64,000 nt of DNA from Micromonospora sp. MH99. GTDB lineage: Bacteria > Actinomycetota > Actinomycetes > Mycobacteriales > Micromonosporaceae. The stretch lies in assembly GCF_021442385.1 (NCBI RefSeq), contig NZ_MUZA01000023.1, positions 1-64,000 on the forward strand, written 5' to 3'. Positions 36,635 through 46,130 of the stretch are shown piece by piece. The translations under genes were made by a program, and so were the position numbers. A model generated the notes under the pieces. It was not told where the DNA came from. It did not search any database and saw nothing but the letters and a program-made list of their open reading frames with translations. The number at the start of each line of letters is the position of its first letter. Within the stretch, counting starts at the first letter, position 1.

Positions 36635-37777
36635 TCAGCCCAGCGCCTGCTCCAGATCGGCGAGCAGGTCGTCGACCGTCTCGATGCCGACAGACAGTCG
36701 CACGAGATCGCCGGGAACTTCAAGCGGCGAGCCGGCAGCACTTGCGTGTGTCATCCGGCCCGGGTGTTCGATCAGGGATTCCACGCCGCCGAGCGACTCG
36801 GCGAGCACGAAGAGCTTCGTGCGGTTGCAGATCTCGACGGCGTGGTCCTCACCGCCGGAGGCGCGGAACGAGATCATGCCGCCGAACCGACGCATCTGCT
36901 TGGCGGCGACCTCGTGACCGGGGTGCGAGGGCAGCCCGGGGTAGATCACCTGGGCCACCTTGGCGTGCCCGTCGAGGTACGCGGCGAGCCGCTCGGCGTT
37001 GTCGCAGTGCCGGTCCATGCGTACCCCGAGGGTCTTGATGCCGCGCAGGGTGAGCCAGGCGTCGAACGGGCCGTTGATCGCGCCCATCGCGTTCTGGTGG
37101 TAGCGCAGCTCCTCGCCGAGCCCGGCGTCGGCGACGACGAGCGCGCCACCGACCACGTCGGAGTGCCCGCCGACGTACTTGGTGGTGGAGTGCACCACCA
37201 CGTCCGCGCCGAAGGCGATCGGCTGCTGCAGGTACGGCGAGGCGAAGGTGTTGTCCACAACCAGCAGCGCGCCCGCGTCGTGTGCCACGGCGGCCAGGGC
37301 GGCGATGTCGGCGATGCCGAGCAGCGGGTTCGTCGGCGTCTCCACCCAGACGATCTTCGTCCGGCCGGGCTGCACGGCGGCCCGGACCGCTGCCGCGTCG
37401 GAGACCTTGGCCGGGGTGAACTCCAGGCCCCAGCGCTGGGCGACCCGGGCGAAGAGCCGGTAGGTGCCGCCGTACGCGTCGTCCGGGATGATCACGTGGT
37501 CGCCCGGCTGGCAGACCGCCCGCAGCAGGGTGTCCTCCGCGGCCAGGCCACTGGCGAAGGCGAGGCCCACGGGCCCGCCCTCCAGCGCGGCCAGGCACTC
37601 CTGGAGGGCGTCACGGGTCGGGTTGCCCGAGCGGCTGTACTCGTAGCCGAGCCGGGGCGCACCGACGGCGTCCTGGGCGTACGTGCTGGTCTGGTAGATC
37701 GGCGGGATCACCGCGCCGGTGCGGGCCTCAGGGTCCTGACCGGCGTGAATGGCGAGCGTCTCGAAGCCGTGACTCAT
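36635..37777 (-). CDS. metB: cystathionine gamma-synthase
   Basis: 380 residues. PLP enzyme joining cysteine to an O-acylhomoserine (or the lyase reaction). PLP lysine K200 in HSTTKYVGGHSDVVGG; YSRSGNPTRDALQECLAALE, the DDAYGGTYRL and ETPTNPLLGIADI motifs are standard. Whether synthase, gamma-lyase or O-acetylhomoserine type cannot be settled by eye; the actinobacterial neighbourhood (cbs, greA, mca) suggests MetB. ATG 37777 follows a TAGCCT box (37790-37785) by seven bases: leaderless. First gene of a two-gene unit with the amidase. Confidence 0.93.
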   Translation of the reverse strand: MSHGFETLAIHAGQDPEARTGAVIPPIYQTSTYAQDAVGAPRLGYEYSRSGNPTRDALQECLAALEGGPVGLAFASGLAAEDTLLRAVCQPGDHVIIPDDAYGGTYRLFARVAQRWGLEFTPAKVSDAAAVRAAVQPGRTKIVWVETPTNPLLGIADIAALAAVAHDAGALLVVDNTFASPYLQQPIAFGADVVVHSTTKYVGGHSDVVGGALVVADAGLGEELRYHQNAMGAINGPFDAWLTLRGIKTLGVRMDRHCDNAERLAAYLDGHAKVAQVIYPGLPSHPGHEVAAKQMRRFGGMISFRASGGEDHAVEICNRTKLFVLAESLGGVESLIEHPGRMTHASAAGSPLEVPGDLVRLSVGIETVDDLLADLEQALG

Positions 37778-37833
37778 TCTGGTGAGGCTAGTGCCCCCGT
37801 CCGGCGGGCTGGAACGGAACCCGTGCTCCGGGT

Positions 37834-37883
37834 GGGGGCCGGACCTTTCGGCCCGGCCCCCGCGTGCCGGCCGGAAGGCCGGC
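37834..37883 (-). terminator. double hairpin after the secreted propeller gene
   Basis: Two stems in a row: gggggccgg with ccggccccc (37834-37842, 37853-37861), then gccggcc with ggccggc around GGAA (37866-37883). Both lie just downstream of the stop at 37891 and before metB starts. Confidence 0.7.
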
Positions 37884-37890
37884 GGGCCGG

Positions 37891-38940
37891 TCAGCCGGCC
37901 GGAACGGGCAGGACGTGCAGGGTGACCGGGTGGGCGCCGGTCCAGTCGTAGGAGACCGCGTAGAGCCGGGCCCCGTTGGGCGCCCAGGCCAGCGCGCCGG
38001 AGCTGAGTTCGTCGCCCAGCTCGAAGCGGGCCAGCTCGGTGCCGTCCGGGCGGAAGACGAACACGTCCGGGTCGTAGGAGGCGTCCGCTCCGCCGGCGAT
38101 CCGGGTGCCGTCACGCGACACCTCGACAGCATTGGGGTACGCGCCGGTGGGGTAGGTCGCGGAGGGGGTGCTGATGGCGGCGACCGGGAACGCCTGCACC
38201 TCGTACGGGGCGCCGGACGCGGTGAAGAGGGTGGTGCCGGTGGGGTCGAGCGCGATGTCGCGCAGGTTGCTGCCGATCGCCATGAAGTCGTTGGTGCTCG
38301 GCGGGCCCAGCACGCCCCCGGTGCCGATCGCGTACGCGTACACCGAGGCGGGGCTGAGGCCCGGCTGCCCGGCCAGCAGCACCGAACGGTTCTGGCTGGC
38401 GGCGGTCAGCAGCGGAGCGCCGTAGAAGCCGCTACCGGTGTCCAGGCCCGTGGTGACGCGGGCCGGTTGGCGGCCCAGGTCGATCCGGCCGATGTTGCCG
38501 TCCCAACCGCCACAGCCGTACCCGAACCACAGGTACCGCCCGGTCAGCGCGAGCGACGACGGGCACGCGCCCGCACCGGTGTCGTACCGGGCCGACTCGA
38601 CAAGTGAGCCGGTGTCGAAGGCGGCGATGGCGTTGGCGGTGGGCAGCGCCACGTAGAGGGTCTGCCGATCGGCGCTGAGCAGCAGGTCGGAGGGGCCGGG
38701 CAGGCCGGACAGGGTGCCGACCACCGCGCCCGTCGCGCTGGCCACCACGACGTCGGTCGAGGAGGGGCCACCGCTGACGAAGACCCGGTCACCGGCGGAC
38801 ACCACGTCGGACACCGCCGGCAACGACAGTGGGGTGGCCGTCGGCGCAGCGGCTGCCTGGGCGGCGCCCGGTGTCGCGGCGGTGAGCAGCGCGGCGGTCA
38901 GTGCCGCCAGCGCCAGGGTCGTGCCTCTTCTGATGTGCAA
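37891..38940 (-). CDS. secreted beta-propeller-like protein
   Basis: 349 residues. The N-terminus is a Sec signal peptide (basic MHIRRGTTL, hydrophobic core, then TPGAAQAAAA, likely cleavage after AQA). The mature protein has repeated strand units such as DLLLSADRQTLYVAL, DIALDPTGTTLFTAS and AVEVSRDGTRIAGGA, as in YncE-type seven-bladed propellers. Function unknown. TTG 38940 is chosen because AAGGA lies six bases upstream and it gives the best signal peptide. It is divergent from the HIT gene. Confidence 0.8.
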   Translation of the reverse strand: MHIRRGTTLALAALTAALLTAATPGAAQAAAAPTATPLSLPAVSDVVSAGDRVFVSGGPSSTDVVVASATGAVVGTLSGLPGPSDLLLSADRQTLYVALPTANAIAAFDTGSLVESARYDTGAGACPSSLALTGRYLWFGYGCGGWDGNIGRIDLGRQPARVTTGLDTGSGFYGAPLLTAASQNRSVLLAGQPGLSPASVYAYAIGTGGVLGPPSTNDFMAIGSNLRDIALDPTGTTLFTASGAPYEVQAFPVAAISTPSATYPTGAYPNAVEVSRDGTRIAGGADASYDPDVFVFRPDGTELARFELGDELSSGALAWAPNGARLYAVSYDWTGAHPVTLHVLPVPAG

Positions 38941-39048
38941 GGTGCGTCCTTCCCCCGTGTGTTGATCCAGGCCGGTAAATGTCTACCACGGCCGATGGAT
39001 GCGCGGGGGGCACGCGTCCCCGCGTGGCCGGCGACATAGCCTGGGGCG

Positions 39049-39471
39049 ATGAGCGGGTGCGTGTTCTGCGGGATCGTGTCGGGTGACGTGCCGGCGTTCC
39101 GGGTCGCGGACGAACCGGACGGGGTGGCGTTCCTCGACACCCGTCCGGTGTTCAAGGGGCACGTGCTGGTGGTGCCCCGGGTGCACCTGGTGACCCTGGC
39201 CGAGCTTCCGGCCGAGCTGCTGCCCGGCTACTTCGCGCTGGTCCAGCGCCTGGCGGTGGCCGTGGAGTCCGCTCTGGGGGCCGGTGGGACGTTCGTGGCG
39301 ATGAACAACAAGGTGTCCCAGTCCGTCCCGCACCTGCACACTCACGTGGTGCCGCGCACCAAGGGCGACGGGCTGCGCGGGTTCTTCTGGCCGCGCACCC
39401 GCTACGCGGACGACGCCGAGGCCGAGACCTACGCCCACCGGGTCGCCGCCGCACTCTCGGGCGCTGCCTGA
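39049..39471 (+). CDS. HIT family nucleotide hydrolase
   Basis: 140 residues. The histidine triad HLHTHVV is at 95-101 and an N-terminal CVFC (4-7) belongs to the zinc-binding HINT/Fhit-like subgroup. Acts on nucleoside phosphoramidates or dinucleotides; the substrate is unknown. ATG 39049 follows a TAGCCT box (39037-39042) by six bases with no ribosome site: leaderless. The next gene, msrA, starts 75 bases later with its own ribosome site. Confidence 0.93.
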   Translation: MSGCVFCGIVSGDVPAFRVADEPDGVAFLDTRPVFKGHVLVVPRVHLVTLAELPAELLPGYFALVQRLAVAVESALGAGGTFVAMNNKVSQSVPHLHTHVVPRTKGDGLRGFFWPRTRYADDAEAETYAHRVAAALSGAA

Positions 39472-39546
39472 CTCACACCCGTGCGGGTAAGGAAGGTGGA
39501 CCCACCGGTGTTGCACGCTGCGAGAGGTACGAGAGGAGATCCCCAC

Positions 39547-40209
<663 letters not shown>

Positions 40210-40226
40210 CCCACCTGCGTGAACGC

Positions 40227-40259
40227 GATGCCCGGCTGCCGACTAGGTGGCCGGGCATT
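40227..40259 (+). terminator. hairpin terminator after msrA
   Basis: The arms gatgcccggctgcc (40227-40240) and ggtggccgggcatt (40246-40259) pair with mismatches near the loop (gacta). It lies 17 bases after the msrA stop and insulates the promoter at 40287. Confidence 0.75.
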
Positions 40260-40286
40260 CCCGTTCGGCCCTGTGATCGAAATCCG

Positions 40287-40316
40287 TTGCCGAGCCCGCC
40301 GGGGACTCGATAGCGT
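40287..40316 (+). promoter_or_regulatory. promoter of the RNase Z leader
   Basis: -35 TTGCCG (40287-40292), an 18-base spacer, -10 TAGCGT (40311-40316). Transcription would start around 40322-40324, leaving a leader of about 250 bases before the RNase Z start codon. Among the best -35/-10 pairs seen in the window. Confidence 0.65.
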
Positions 40317-40322
40317 GCAGGT

Positions 40323-40572
40323 ACACGTGAAAGGAGGTGGTCCAGACTTGTATAGCAATCGGACTCGTGAGGTGGCTGTCAGCTAGCCGCTGTCCTCGAC
40401 AGTGATTCGTCCGCCGCGAGGCGGGCAACCAGTACGACCGTCGAGACCGTGTGGCAGCGGTGCGGCGAATTCCAGACAGCCACCCGACCCCCGGGGTGCC
40501 GGCCAAGTCCAGCCGGCCCGCGCGACAGCGTGGAGCGCCCCGGGGGTCGCTCCATATCCGCGGGAGATCAGT
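40323..40572 (+). ncRNA. structured 5' leader of rnz with upstream ORF, candidate attenuator
   Basis: A 250-base leader with several complementary segments. P1: ggtggctgtc (40371-40380) with gacagccacc (40475-40484). P2 inside it: 40387-40394 with 40453-40460 (8 pairs, one G-U). P3: ccgcc-GCGA-ggcgg (40411-40424), a GNRA-type tetraloop. P4: 40485-40496 with 40538-40549, 12 pairs, beginning at the base next to P1 so that the two could stack. P5 within P4: gccggc (40498-40503) with gccggc (40512-40517). The left arm of P1 is the end of the upstream ORF, so translation would block P1 and P2. I do not recognise this as a known riboswitch. Pairings were found by eye, not folded. Confidence 0.5.
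40348..40386 (+). CDS. upstream ORF in the rnz leader (12 codons)
   Basis: Reads MYSNRTREVAVS then TAG if started at TTG 40348. AAAGGAGGTGG (40330-40340) is almost a perfect anti-16S match and ends at a suitable distance from that TTG. An in-frame GTG at 40327 would add seven residues but overlaps the ribosome site. The codons GTG GCT GTC near the end form the left arm of leader helix P1. The peptide has no run of a single regulatory amino acid, so any stalling signal is not obvious. Confidence 0.4.
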   Translation: MYSNRTREVAVS

Positions 40573-41502
40573 GTGTCGATGCGCGAGCTGGTGATTCTCG
40601 GGACGGCCAGCCAGGCGCCCACCCGGCAGCGCAACCACAACGGGTACGTGCTGCGCTGGGACGACGAGGTGATCCTCTTCGACCCGGGTGAGGGCAGCCA
40701 GCGGCAGCTCCTGCACACCACTGTCACCGCGACCGACCTGACCCGGATCTGCGTCACGCACTTCCACGGCGACCACTGCCTCGGCCTGCCGGGCACCATC
40801 CAGCGACTCTCGCTGGACCGGGTGGCGCATCCGGTCGCCGTGCACTTCCCTGCGGGCGGCGCCGAGTACTTCGCCCGACTGCGGCACGCCACCTCCTTCT
40901 ACGAGACAGCCGAGCTGGCGGTCACCCCGATCGAGACCGACGGTCAACGGATCGCCCTGAGCTGCGGCACGCTGGAGGCCCGCCGGCTGCGGCACCCCAT
41001 CGAGACGTACGGCTATCGGCTGGTCGAGCCGGACGGCTGCCGGATGCTGCCGGACAAGCTGGCCGCGTACGGCATCGCCGGTCCGGCCGTCGGCGAGCTG
41101 ATCCGCGTCGGGCACCTGGACCTCGACGGTCGTCGCGTCACCCGCGACGAGGTGAGCGTGCCCCGGCCGGGGCAGCGGTTCGCCTTCGTGATGGACACCG
41201 GCCTCTGCGACGGCGTGTACGCCCTGGCCGAGCACGCCGACCTGCTGGTCATCGAGTCGACGTTCCTGGAGTCGGAGGCCGCGCTCGCCGCCGAGGTCGG
41301 GCACCTGACCGCGGCGCAGGCCGCGCGGGTGGCGACCGAATCGGGGGTACGCACCCTGGTGCTCACGCACTTCTCGCAGCGCTACCCCGACCCGCGCCGG
41401 TTCTACGACGAGGCCCGAGCGCACTTCGACGGCGACCTGGTCATCGCCGAGGATCTGACCACCGTGCAGGTCCCGCCGCGCCGGGTAGCCTCGGCCGGAT
41501 GA
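40573..41502 (+). CDS. rnz: ribonuclease Z / metallo-beta-lactamase tRNA 3' nuclease
   Basis: 309 residues. Removes 3' trailers from tRNA precursors. The zinc motif HFHGDH is at residues 63-68. The N-terminal [21 protein letters not shown] with [11 protein letters not shown] is the RNase Z signature rather than generic beta-lactamase; MDTG (FVMDTGLCD), ESTF ([11 protein letters not shown]) and the LTHFSQRY histidine motif complete the site. GTG 40573 has GGGAG six bases upstream; ATG 40579 (11 bases) is the alternative. The gene is preceded by an unusual 250-base structured leader and overlaps the next gene by four bases (ATGA). Confidence 0.92.
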   Translation: MSMRELVILGTASQAPTRQRNHNGYVLRWDDEVILFDPGEGSQRQLLHTTVTATDLTRICVTHFHGDHCLGLPGTIQRLSLDRVAHPVAVHFPAGGAEYFARLRHATSFYETAELAVTPIETDGQRIALSCGTLEARRLRHPIETYGYRLVEPDGCRMLPDKLAAYGIAGPAVGELIRVGHLDLDGRRVTRDEVSVPRPGQRFAFVMDTGLCDGVYALAEHADLLVIESTFLESEAALAAEVGHLTAAQAARVATESGVRTLVLTHFSQRYPDPRRFYDEARAHFDGDLVIAEDLTTVQVPPRRVASAG

Positions 41503-42008
41503 CCGTCACGCTCCGGCCCGCGACCGAAGGCGACCTGATGGCGGTGGGCGCCCTGCACCAGCGCTCCCGGGTCGCCGCGTACTCCGCCTTCCTGCCGGTC
41601 GAAGCCCTGGCCGACCCGACACCGGAGGCGATGGGCGCGTACTGGACCGAGCGGTGGCGCTGGGAGCGGGACAGCCACCGACTGACGGTCGCGGAGCGGG
41701 CCGGGGCGCTCGTCGGGTTCAGTTACCTGGGCCCGGACGACGAGGACGACCCGGCGACGGGGCTGCTCAACGCCATCCACCTGGAACCAACCGAGCAGGG
41801 CCGGGGCACCGGCCGCCTGGTGATGGTGGACGCGTTGGACGCCATGCGCGCCCGGGGTTGGCGCCACGCGGTGCTCTGGGTGCTCCGGGAGAACGCGCAC
41901 GCCCGCTCCTTCTATGAGCGCGGCGGCTGGACGTCGACGGGCGTGGAGCGCGAGGAGCACATCGGCGCGGCCCGCACCCCGCAGGTCCGCTACACCCGCC
42001 CCCTCTGA
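41499..42008 (+). CDS. GNAT family N-acetyltransferase
   Basis: 169 residues. GNAT core: [16 protein letters not shown] at the N-terminus, [22 protein letters not shown] holding the acetyl-CoA pyrophosphate loop QGRGTG, and [18 protein letters not shown] at the end. Substrate unknown. The ATG lies in the rnz stop (ATGA), giving coupling, but a TAGCCT box (41486-41491) seven bases upstream could also give a separate leaderless transcript. Confidence 0.9.
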   Translation: MTVTLRPATEGDLMAVGALHQRSRVAAYSAFLPVEALADPTPEAMGAYWTERWRWERDSHRLTVAERAGALVGFSYLGPDDEDDPATGLLNAIHLEPTEQGRGTGRLVMVDALDAMRARGWRHAVLWVLRENAHARSFYERGGWTSTGVEREEHIGAARTPQVRYTRPL

Positions 42009-42091
42009 GCACCGGTCGGCAACAGCCCGACCACCCTCAACGCCGGCCCGGCAACGGCCCAGCCGGCCACCCCCACCCACCTCACGCAGAG

Positions 42092-42162
42092 CCTTTGCTC
42101 TGCTTCAGCGGAGGCAACAGTGACCGGGCATTTCTGTTGCCTGGGTTGAAGCAGAGCAAAGG
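42092..42162. repeat. long palindrome with 29-base arms
   Basis: The arms 42092-42120 and 42134-42162 (outer cctttgctctgcttca / tgaagcagagcaaagg, inner gaggcaacag / ctgttgcctg) pair except for a few central bases, with a 13-base loop. It lies between the convergent GNAT and cbs genes. It is less GC-rich than its surroundings, which fits an inserted mobile palindrome. Confidence 0.85.
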
Positions 42163-42239
42163 ACGCGCGGGGTGTCCTGTGCCCCCGCAGGGGCAGCCTG
42201 CGGGGGCACGTCGCGGGGGCGGTAGCAGCTCGGGGGCAG

Positions 42240-43610
<1,371 letters not shown>

Positions 43611-43682
43611 GGTGTGCCCTTCGTTGCGGCGCCGGCGACGGCGGCCGGGCAGACGTATCCTCGCCGACCAGCGTACGTGCCG

Positions 43683-44039
43683 TCAGGGCACCAGCCCCCC
43701 GGGGATGACCGAGCTGCGTCGGGCCTCCCACTCGAGGAATCGGTCGGTCTCGGCGAGCACGCTGCCGGCCAGCCAGGTGATCATCACCGCGTCGTCGGCC
43801 AGCCCGAAGATCGCCAGTGGGATCTCCGGCAGCAGGTCGATGGGCGAGACGATGTACGCCGTGGCCGCCGTCATCAGGGCCAGCCGGAGGCCGCCGTCGT
43901 ACTGCCCCCGGGTCGTCGCCCGGATCATCCGGGGCAGCGCCGCCAGTCGGGTGCCCAACGAGGGCCCGCCGCGCGCCCCCGCCGCCAGTGCCCGCGCCAG
44001 GGCCGTGAACGCCGCGCTGCGCTTCAGTGTCTTCCCCAT
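43683..44039 (-). CDS. DUF1232 (YkvA-type) small membrane protein
   Basis: 118 residues. The DUF1232 core YIVSPIDLLPEIPLAIFGLADDAVMITW lies in residues 62-90 and is read easily here in two parts (YIVSPIDLLPEI, FGLADDAVMI). One or two hydrophobic helices. Function unknown. ATG 44039 has AGAGGAG seven bases upstream. Divergent from the first SGNH hydrolase gene. Confidence 0.85.
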   Translation of the reverse strand: MGKTLKRSAAFTALARALAAGARGGPSLGTRLAALPRMIRATTRGQYDGGLRLALMTAATAYIVSPIDLLPEIPLAIFGLADDAVMITWLAGSVLAETDRFLEWEARRSSVIPGGLVP

Positions 44040-44189
44040 CGTCGCGCTCCTCTCCGCCGGATCAGCGTGGCGGGTCGGCGCAAGTCGGCCGGCCTCCACC
44101 AGACAGGTACCCCGTCGCGTCGGTTTCCAGGCACTCCCGAGCCGGGACGACGACAGCGGCGTGTCGGGCCGGCGCGATAATGTCGGCAT

Positions 44190-45242
44190 ATGGGGGTGGC
44201 TGGTTCTGTCGTACCCGTTGGTCCGCGCTGGCGGCAGGCCTGGCGGATCGCCCGGCTGGCGGCCATCGGGACGGGCGCCACCGCGGCGGCCGCGATGGCC
44301 ACCGGCGGGGTGCTGCTCGGCCAGGCCCGCCAGGCCCGGCGCACCATCCCCATGGCCGAGGCCCCGCCGCCGCGCTGCGACGGGATGTACGGCGCGAAGT
44401 TCCCCGGCCCCCCGCTCACCATGGTCGTGCTCGGTGACTCGTCGGCAGCCGGCTACGGAGTGCACCGCCGCCGGGAGACACCGGGAGCGCTGCTCGCCAC
44501 CGGGCTGTCCCGACGGCTGCACCGGCCGGTACTGGTGCGCCGTTTCGCGGTGGTCGGCGCCATCTCCGCGGCGCTCCGGCACCAGGTGGAGGCGGCGTTG
44601 GAGTGCGCGCCGGACATCGCCGTGATCCTGATCGGCGGCAACGACATCACCAACCGCACGCCGCGCGGCCTGGCGGTGCGCTATCTGGTCGAGGCGGTCC
44701 ACGAGCTGCGCGACGCCGGCTGCGAGGTGGTCGTCGGCACCTGCCCCGACCTCGGCGCGATCCGGCCGATCCAGCCACCGCTGCGCTGGCTGGCGCACCG
44801 GTGGAGTCGCCAGCTCGCCGCCGCCCAGACGGTGGCGGTGGTCGAGGCGGGTGGCTCGACGGTGTCCCTCGGCGACCTGCTCGGCCCACGGTTCGCCGCC
44901 GAGCCGCACCGGATGTTCGCCTGGGACCGGTTCCACCCCTCCGCCGAGGGGTACGCGATGGCCGCCGCCGCCCTGCTGCCGACGATGCTCTCGGCGCTCG
45001 GCTCCGGGCCGGAGCGACGGGCCACACCGGCGCGGGGCGAGGGCGTACGGTCGCTGCCAAAGGCCGCGCAGGAGGCGGCCCGGCACGCCGGCACCGAGGT
45101 CAGCGGCACCCAGGTCCGGGGCCGCGATCGAGGGCCGGCCGGCCGGTGGGCGCAGCTGCGTCGCCGGGCGTTCTTCGGTGTCAACACGGTGCCGCAGTCC
45201 GGCTCCGCGACGGACACCTCGACAGTGGAGGGACTGGCATGA
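44190..45242 (+). CDS. SGNH/GDSL hydrolase, membrane-anchored, copy 1
   Basis: 350 residues. An N-terminal hydrophobic anchor (about 18-45) precedes the catalytic domain. Block I VVLGDSSAAGYGV holds the nucleophile S84, block III is LIGGNDITN (N), and block V DRFHPSAEGY has D246 and H249. A basic C-terminal tail of about 75 residues follows. This is the family of M. tuberculosis Rv1075c, an esterase; natural substrate unknown. ATG 44190 follows a TAATGT box (44178-44183) by six bases: leaderless. It overlaps the second hydrolase by ATGA. Confidence 0.9.
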   Translation: MGVAGSVVPVGPRWRQAWRIARLAAIGTGATAAAAMATGGVLLGQARQARRTIPMAEAPPPRCDGMYGAKFPGPPLTMVVLGDSSAAGYGVHRRRETPGALLATGLSRRLHRPVLVRRFAVVGAISAALRHQVEAALECAPDIAVILIGGNDITNRTPRGLAVRYLVEAVHELRDAGCEVVVGTCPDLGAIRPIQPPLRWLAHRWSRQLAAAQTVAVVEAGGSTVSLGDLLGPRFAAEPHRMFAWDRFHPSAEGYAMAAAALLPTMLSALGSGPERRATPARGEGVRSLPKAAQEAARHAGTEVSGTQVRGRDRGPAGRWAQLRRRAFFGVNTVPQSGSATDTSTVEGLA

Positions 45243-46051
45243 ACGAGCGCAGCGAGCGGAGCGTGACCGCCGGTCTTCCCGGCCGCCTGGGTCGGGCGGC
45301 GGCGATGTCGCTGCTCGCCGGCACGGTGGGCGGCGCCGCTGTCCTGGCCGGTGAGGCGTTCGTCGCCCGGCACCGGCGCTATGCCGAGCCGGAGCTGGGG
45401 CTGGCGTTGCGGGCCACTATCGGTCGGGCCGACGCCGCGCCGCTGCGGCTGGTGCTGCTCGGTGACTCGTCGGCGTTGGGCGTGGGCGTCGACCGCCTCG
45501 ACGACACCATCGGCGGACAGTTGGCCAACCTGCTCGCCGAGGGGCCGACCGGTCGCCGGGTGCACCTGTCCAGCGTCGGTGTCTCCGGGTCCCGCTCGAC
45601 GGACCTGGCGACCCAGGTCGCCCGGGCCCTGCTCGGCGAGCGGCCCGACGTGGCACTCATCCTGATCGGCGCGAACGACGCGACCGGGCTGCGCCGACCC
45701 GCCGACGCGTCCGCCTATCTCGGGGCGGCGGTGCACCGGCTGCGGGAGGCGCGCGTCGAGGTGGTGGTGGGCACCTGCCCCGACCTCGGGGCCGTACGCG
45801 CCATCGCGCCGCCGCTGCGTCAGCTGGTCGGCTGGTCCGGGCGGCGGATGGCGCGCGCGCAGACCACTGCGGTGTTGGAGGCGGGCGGCGCGGTGGTCGA
45901 CCTCGCCACCGAGACCGGTCCGGTCTTCCGGGCCGACGCGGGGACGCTCTGCCACGACGGCTTCCACCCCTCCGCCGACGGCTACCGGGTGTGGGCGCAC
46001 GCCCTGCTGCCGGCCGTCGCTGCCGCGGCGGCGGTCGCCTCCCGGCGCTAG
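45239..46051 (+). CDS. SGNH/GDSL hydrolase, membrane-anchored, copy 2
   Basis: 270 residues, a tandem paralog of the preceding gene without its basic tail. Anchor at about 22-40, then block I VLLGDSSALGVGV with S77, LIGANDATG (GGN changed to GAN) and DGFHPSADGY. The pair shares VVVGTCPDLGA(I/V)R and a matching (L/M)ARAQT helix. ATG 45239 lies in the stop of copy 1 (ATGA) and has GGAGGG six bases upstream. The first codons after ATG (ERSERSV) are written by gagcgcagcgagcggagcg, a short word dispersed in genomes of this group. Confidence 0.88.
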   Translation: MNERSERSVTAGLPGRLGRAAAMSLLAGTVGGAAVLAGEAFVARHRRYAEPELGLALRATIGRADAAPLRLVLLGDSSALGVGVDRLDDTIGGQLANLLAEGPTGRRVHLSSVGVSGSRSTDLATQVARALLGERPDVALILIGANDATGLRRPADASAYLGAAVHRLREARVEVVVGTCPDLGAVRAIAPPLRQLVGWSGRRMARAQTTAVLEAGGAVVDLATETGPVFRADAGTLCHDGFHPSADGYRVWAHALLPAVAAAAAVASRR

Positions 46052-46130
46052 AGCGGCGTCCGGGCGGGGTGACATTTCCCGCCGCGCCTGCTTCTTCCGT
46101 GCCATGTTACCGGCGGGTTAACGTTGGCTC

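Noticed and set aside
40210..40572. tmRNA or RNase P RNA in the gap before rnz
   Set aside because: No tag ORF of the ssrA type, no acceptor-like ends, and none of the conserved RNase P segments (GAGGAAAGTCC type) is present.
42163..42239. Possible small gene after the palindrome, before the cbs stop
   Set aside because: Only GC-rich filler with repeated gggggcag words; no ribosome site.
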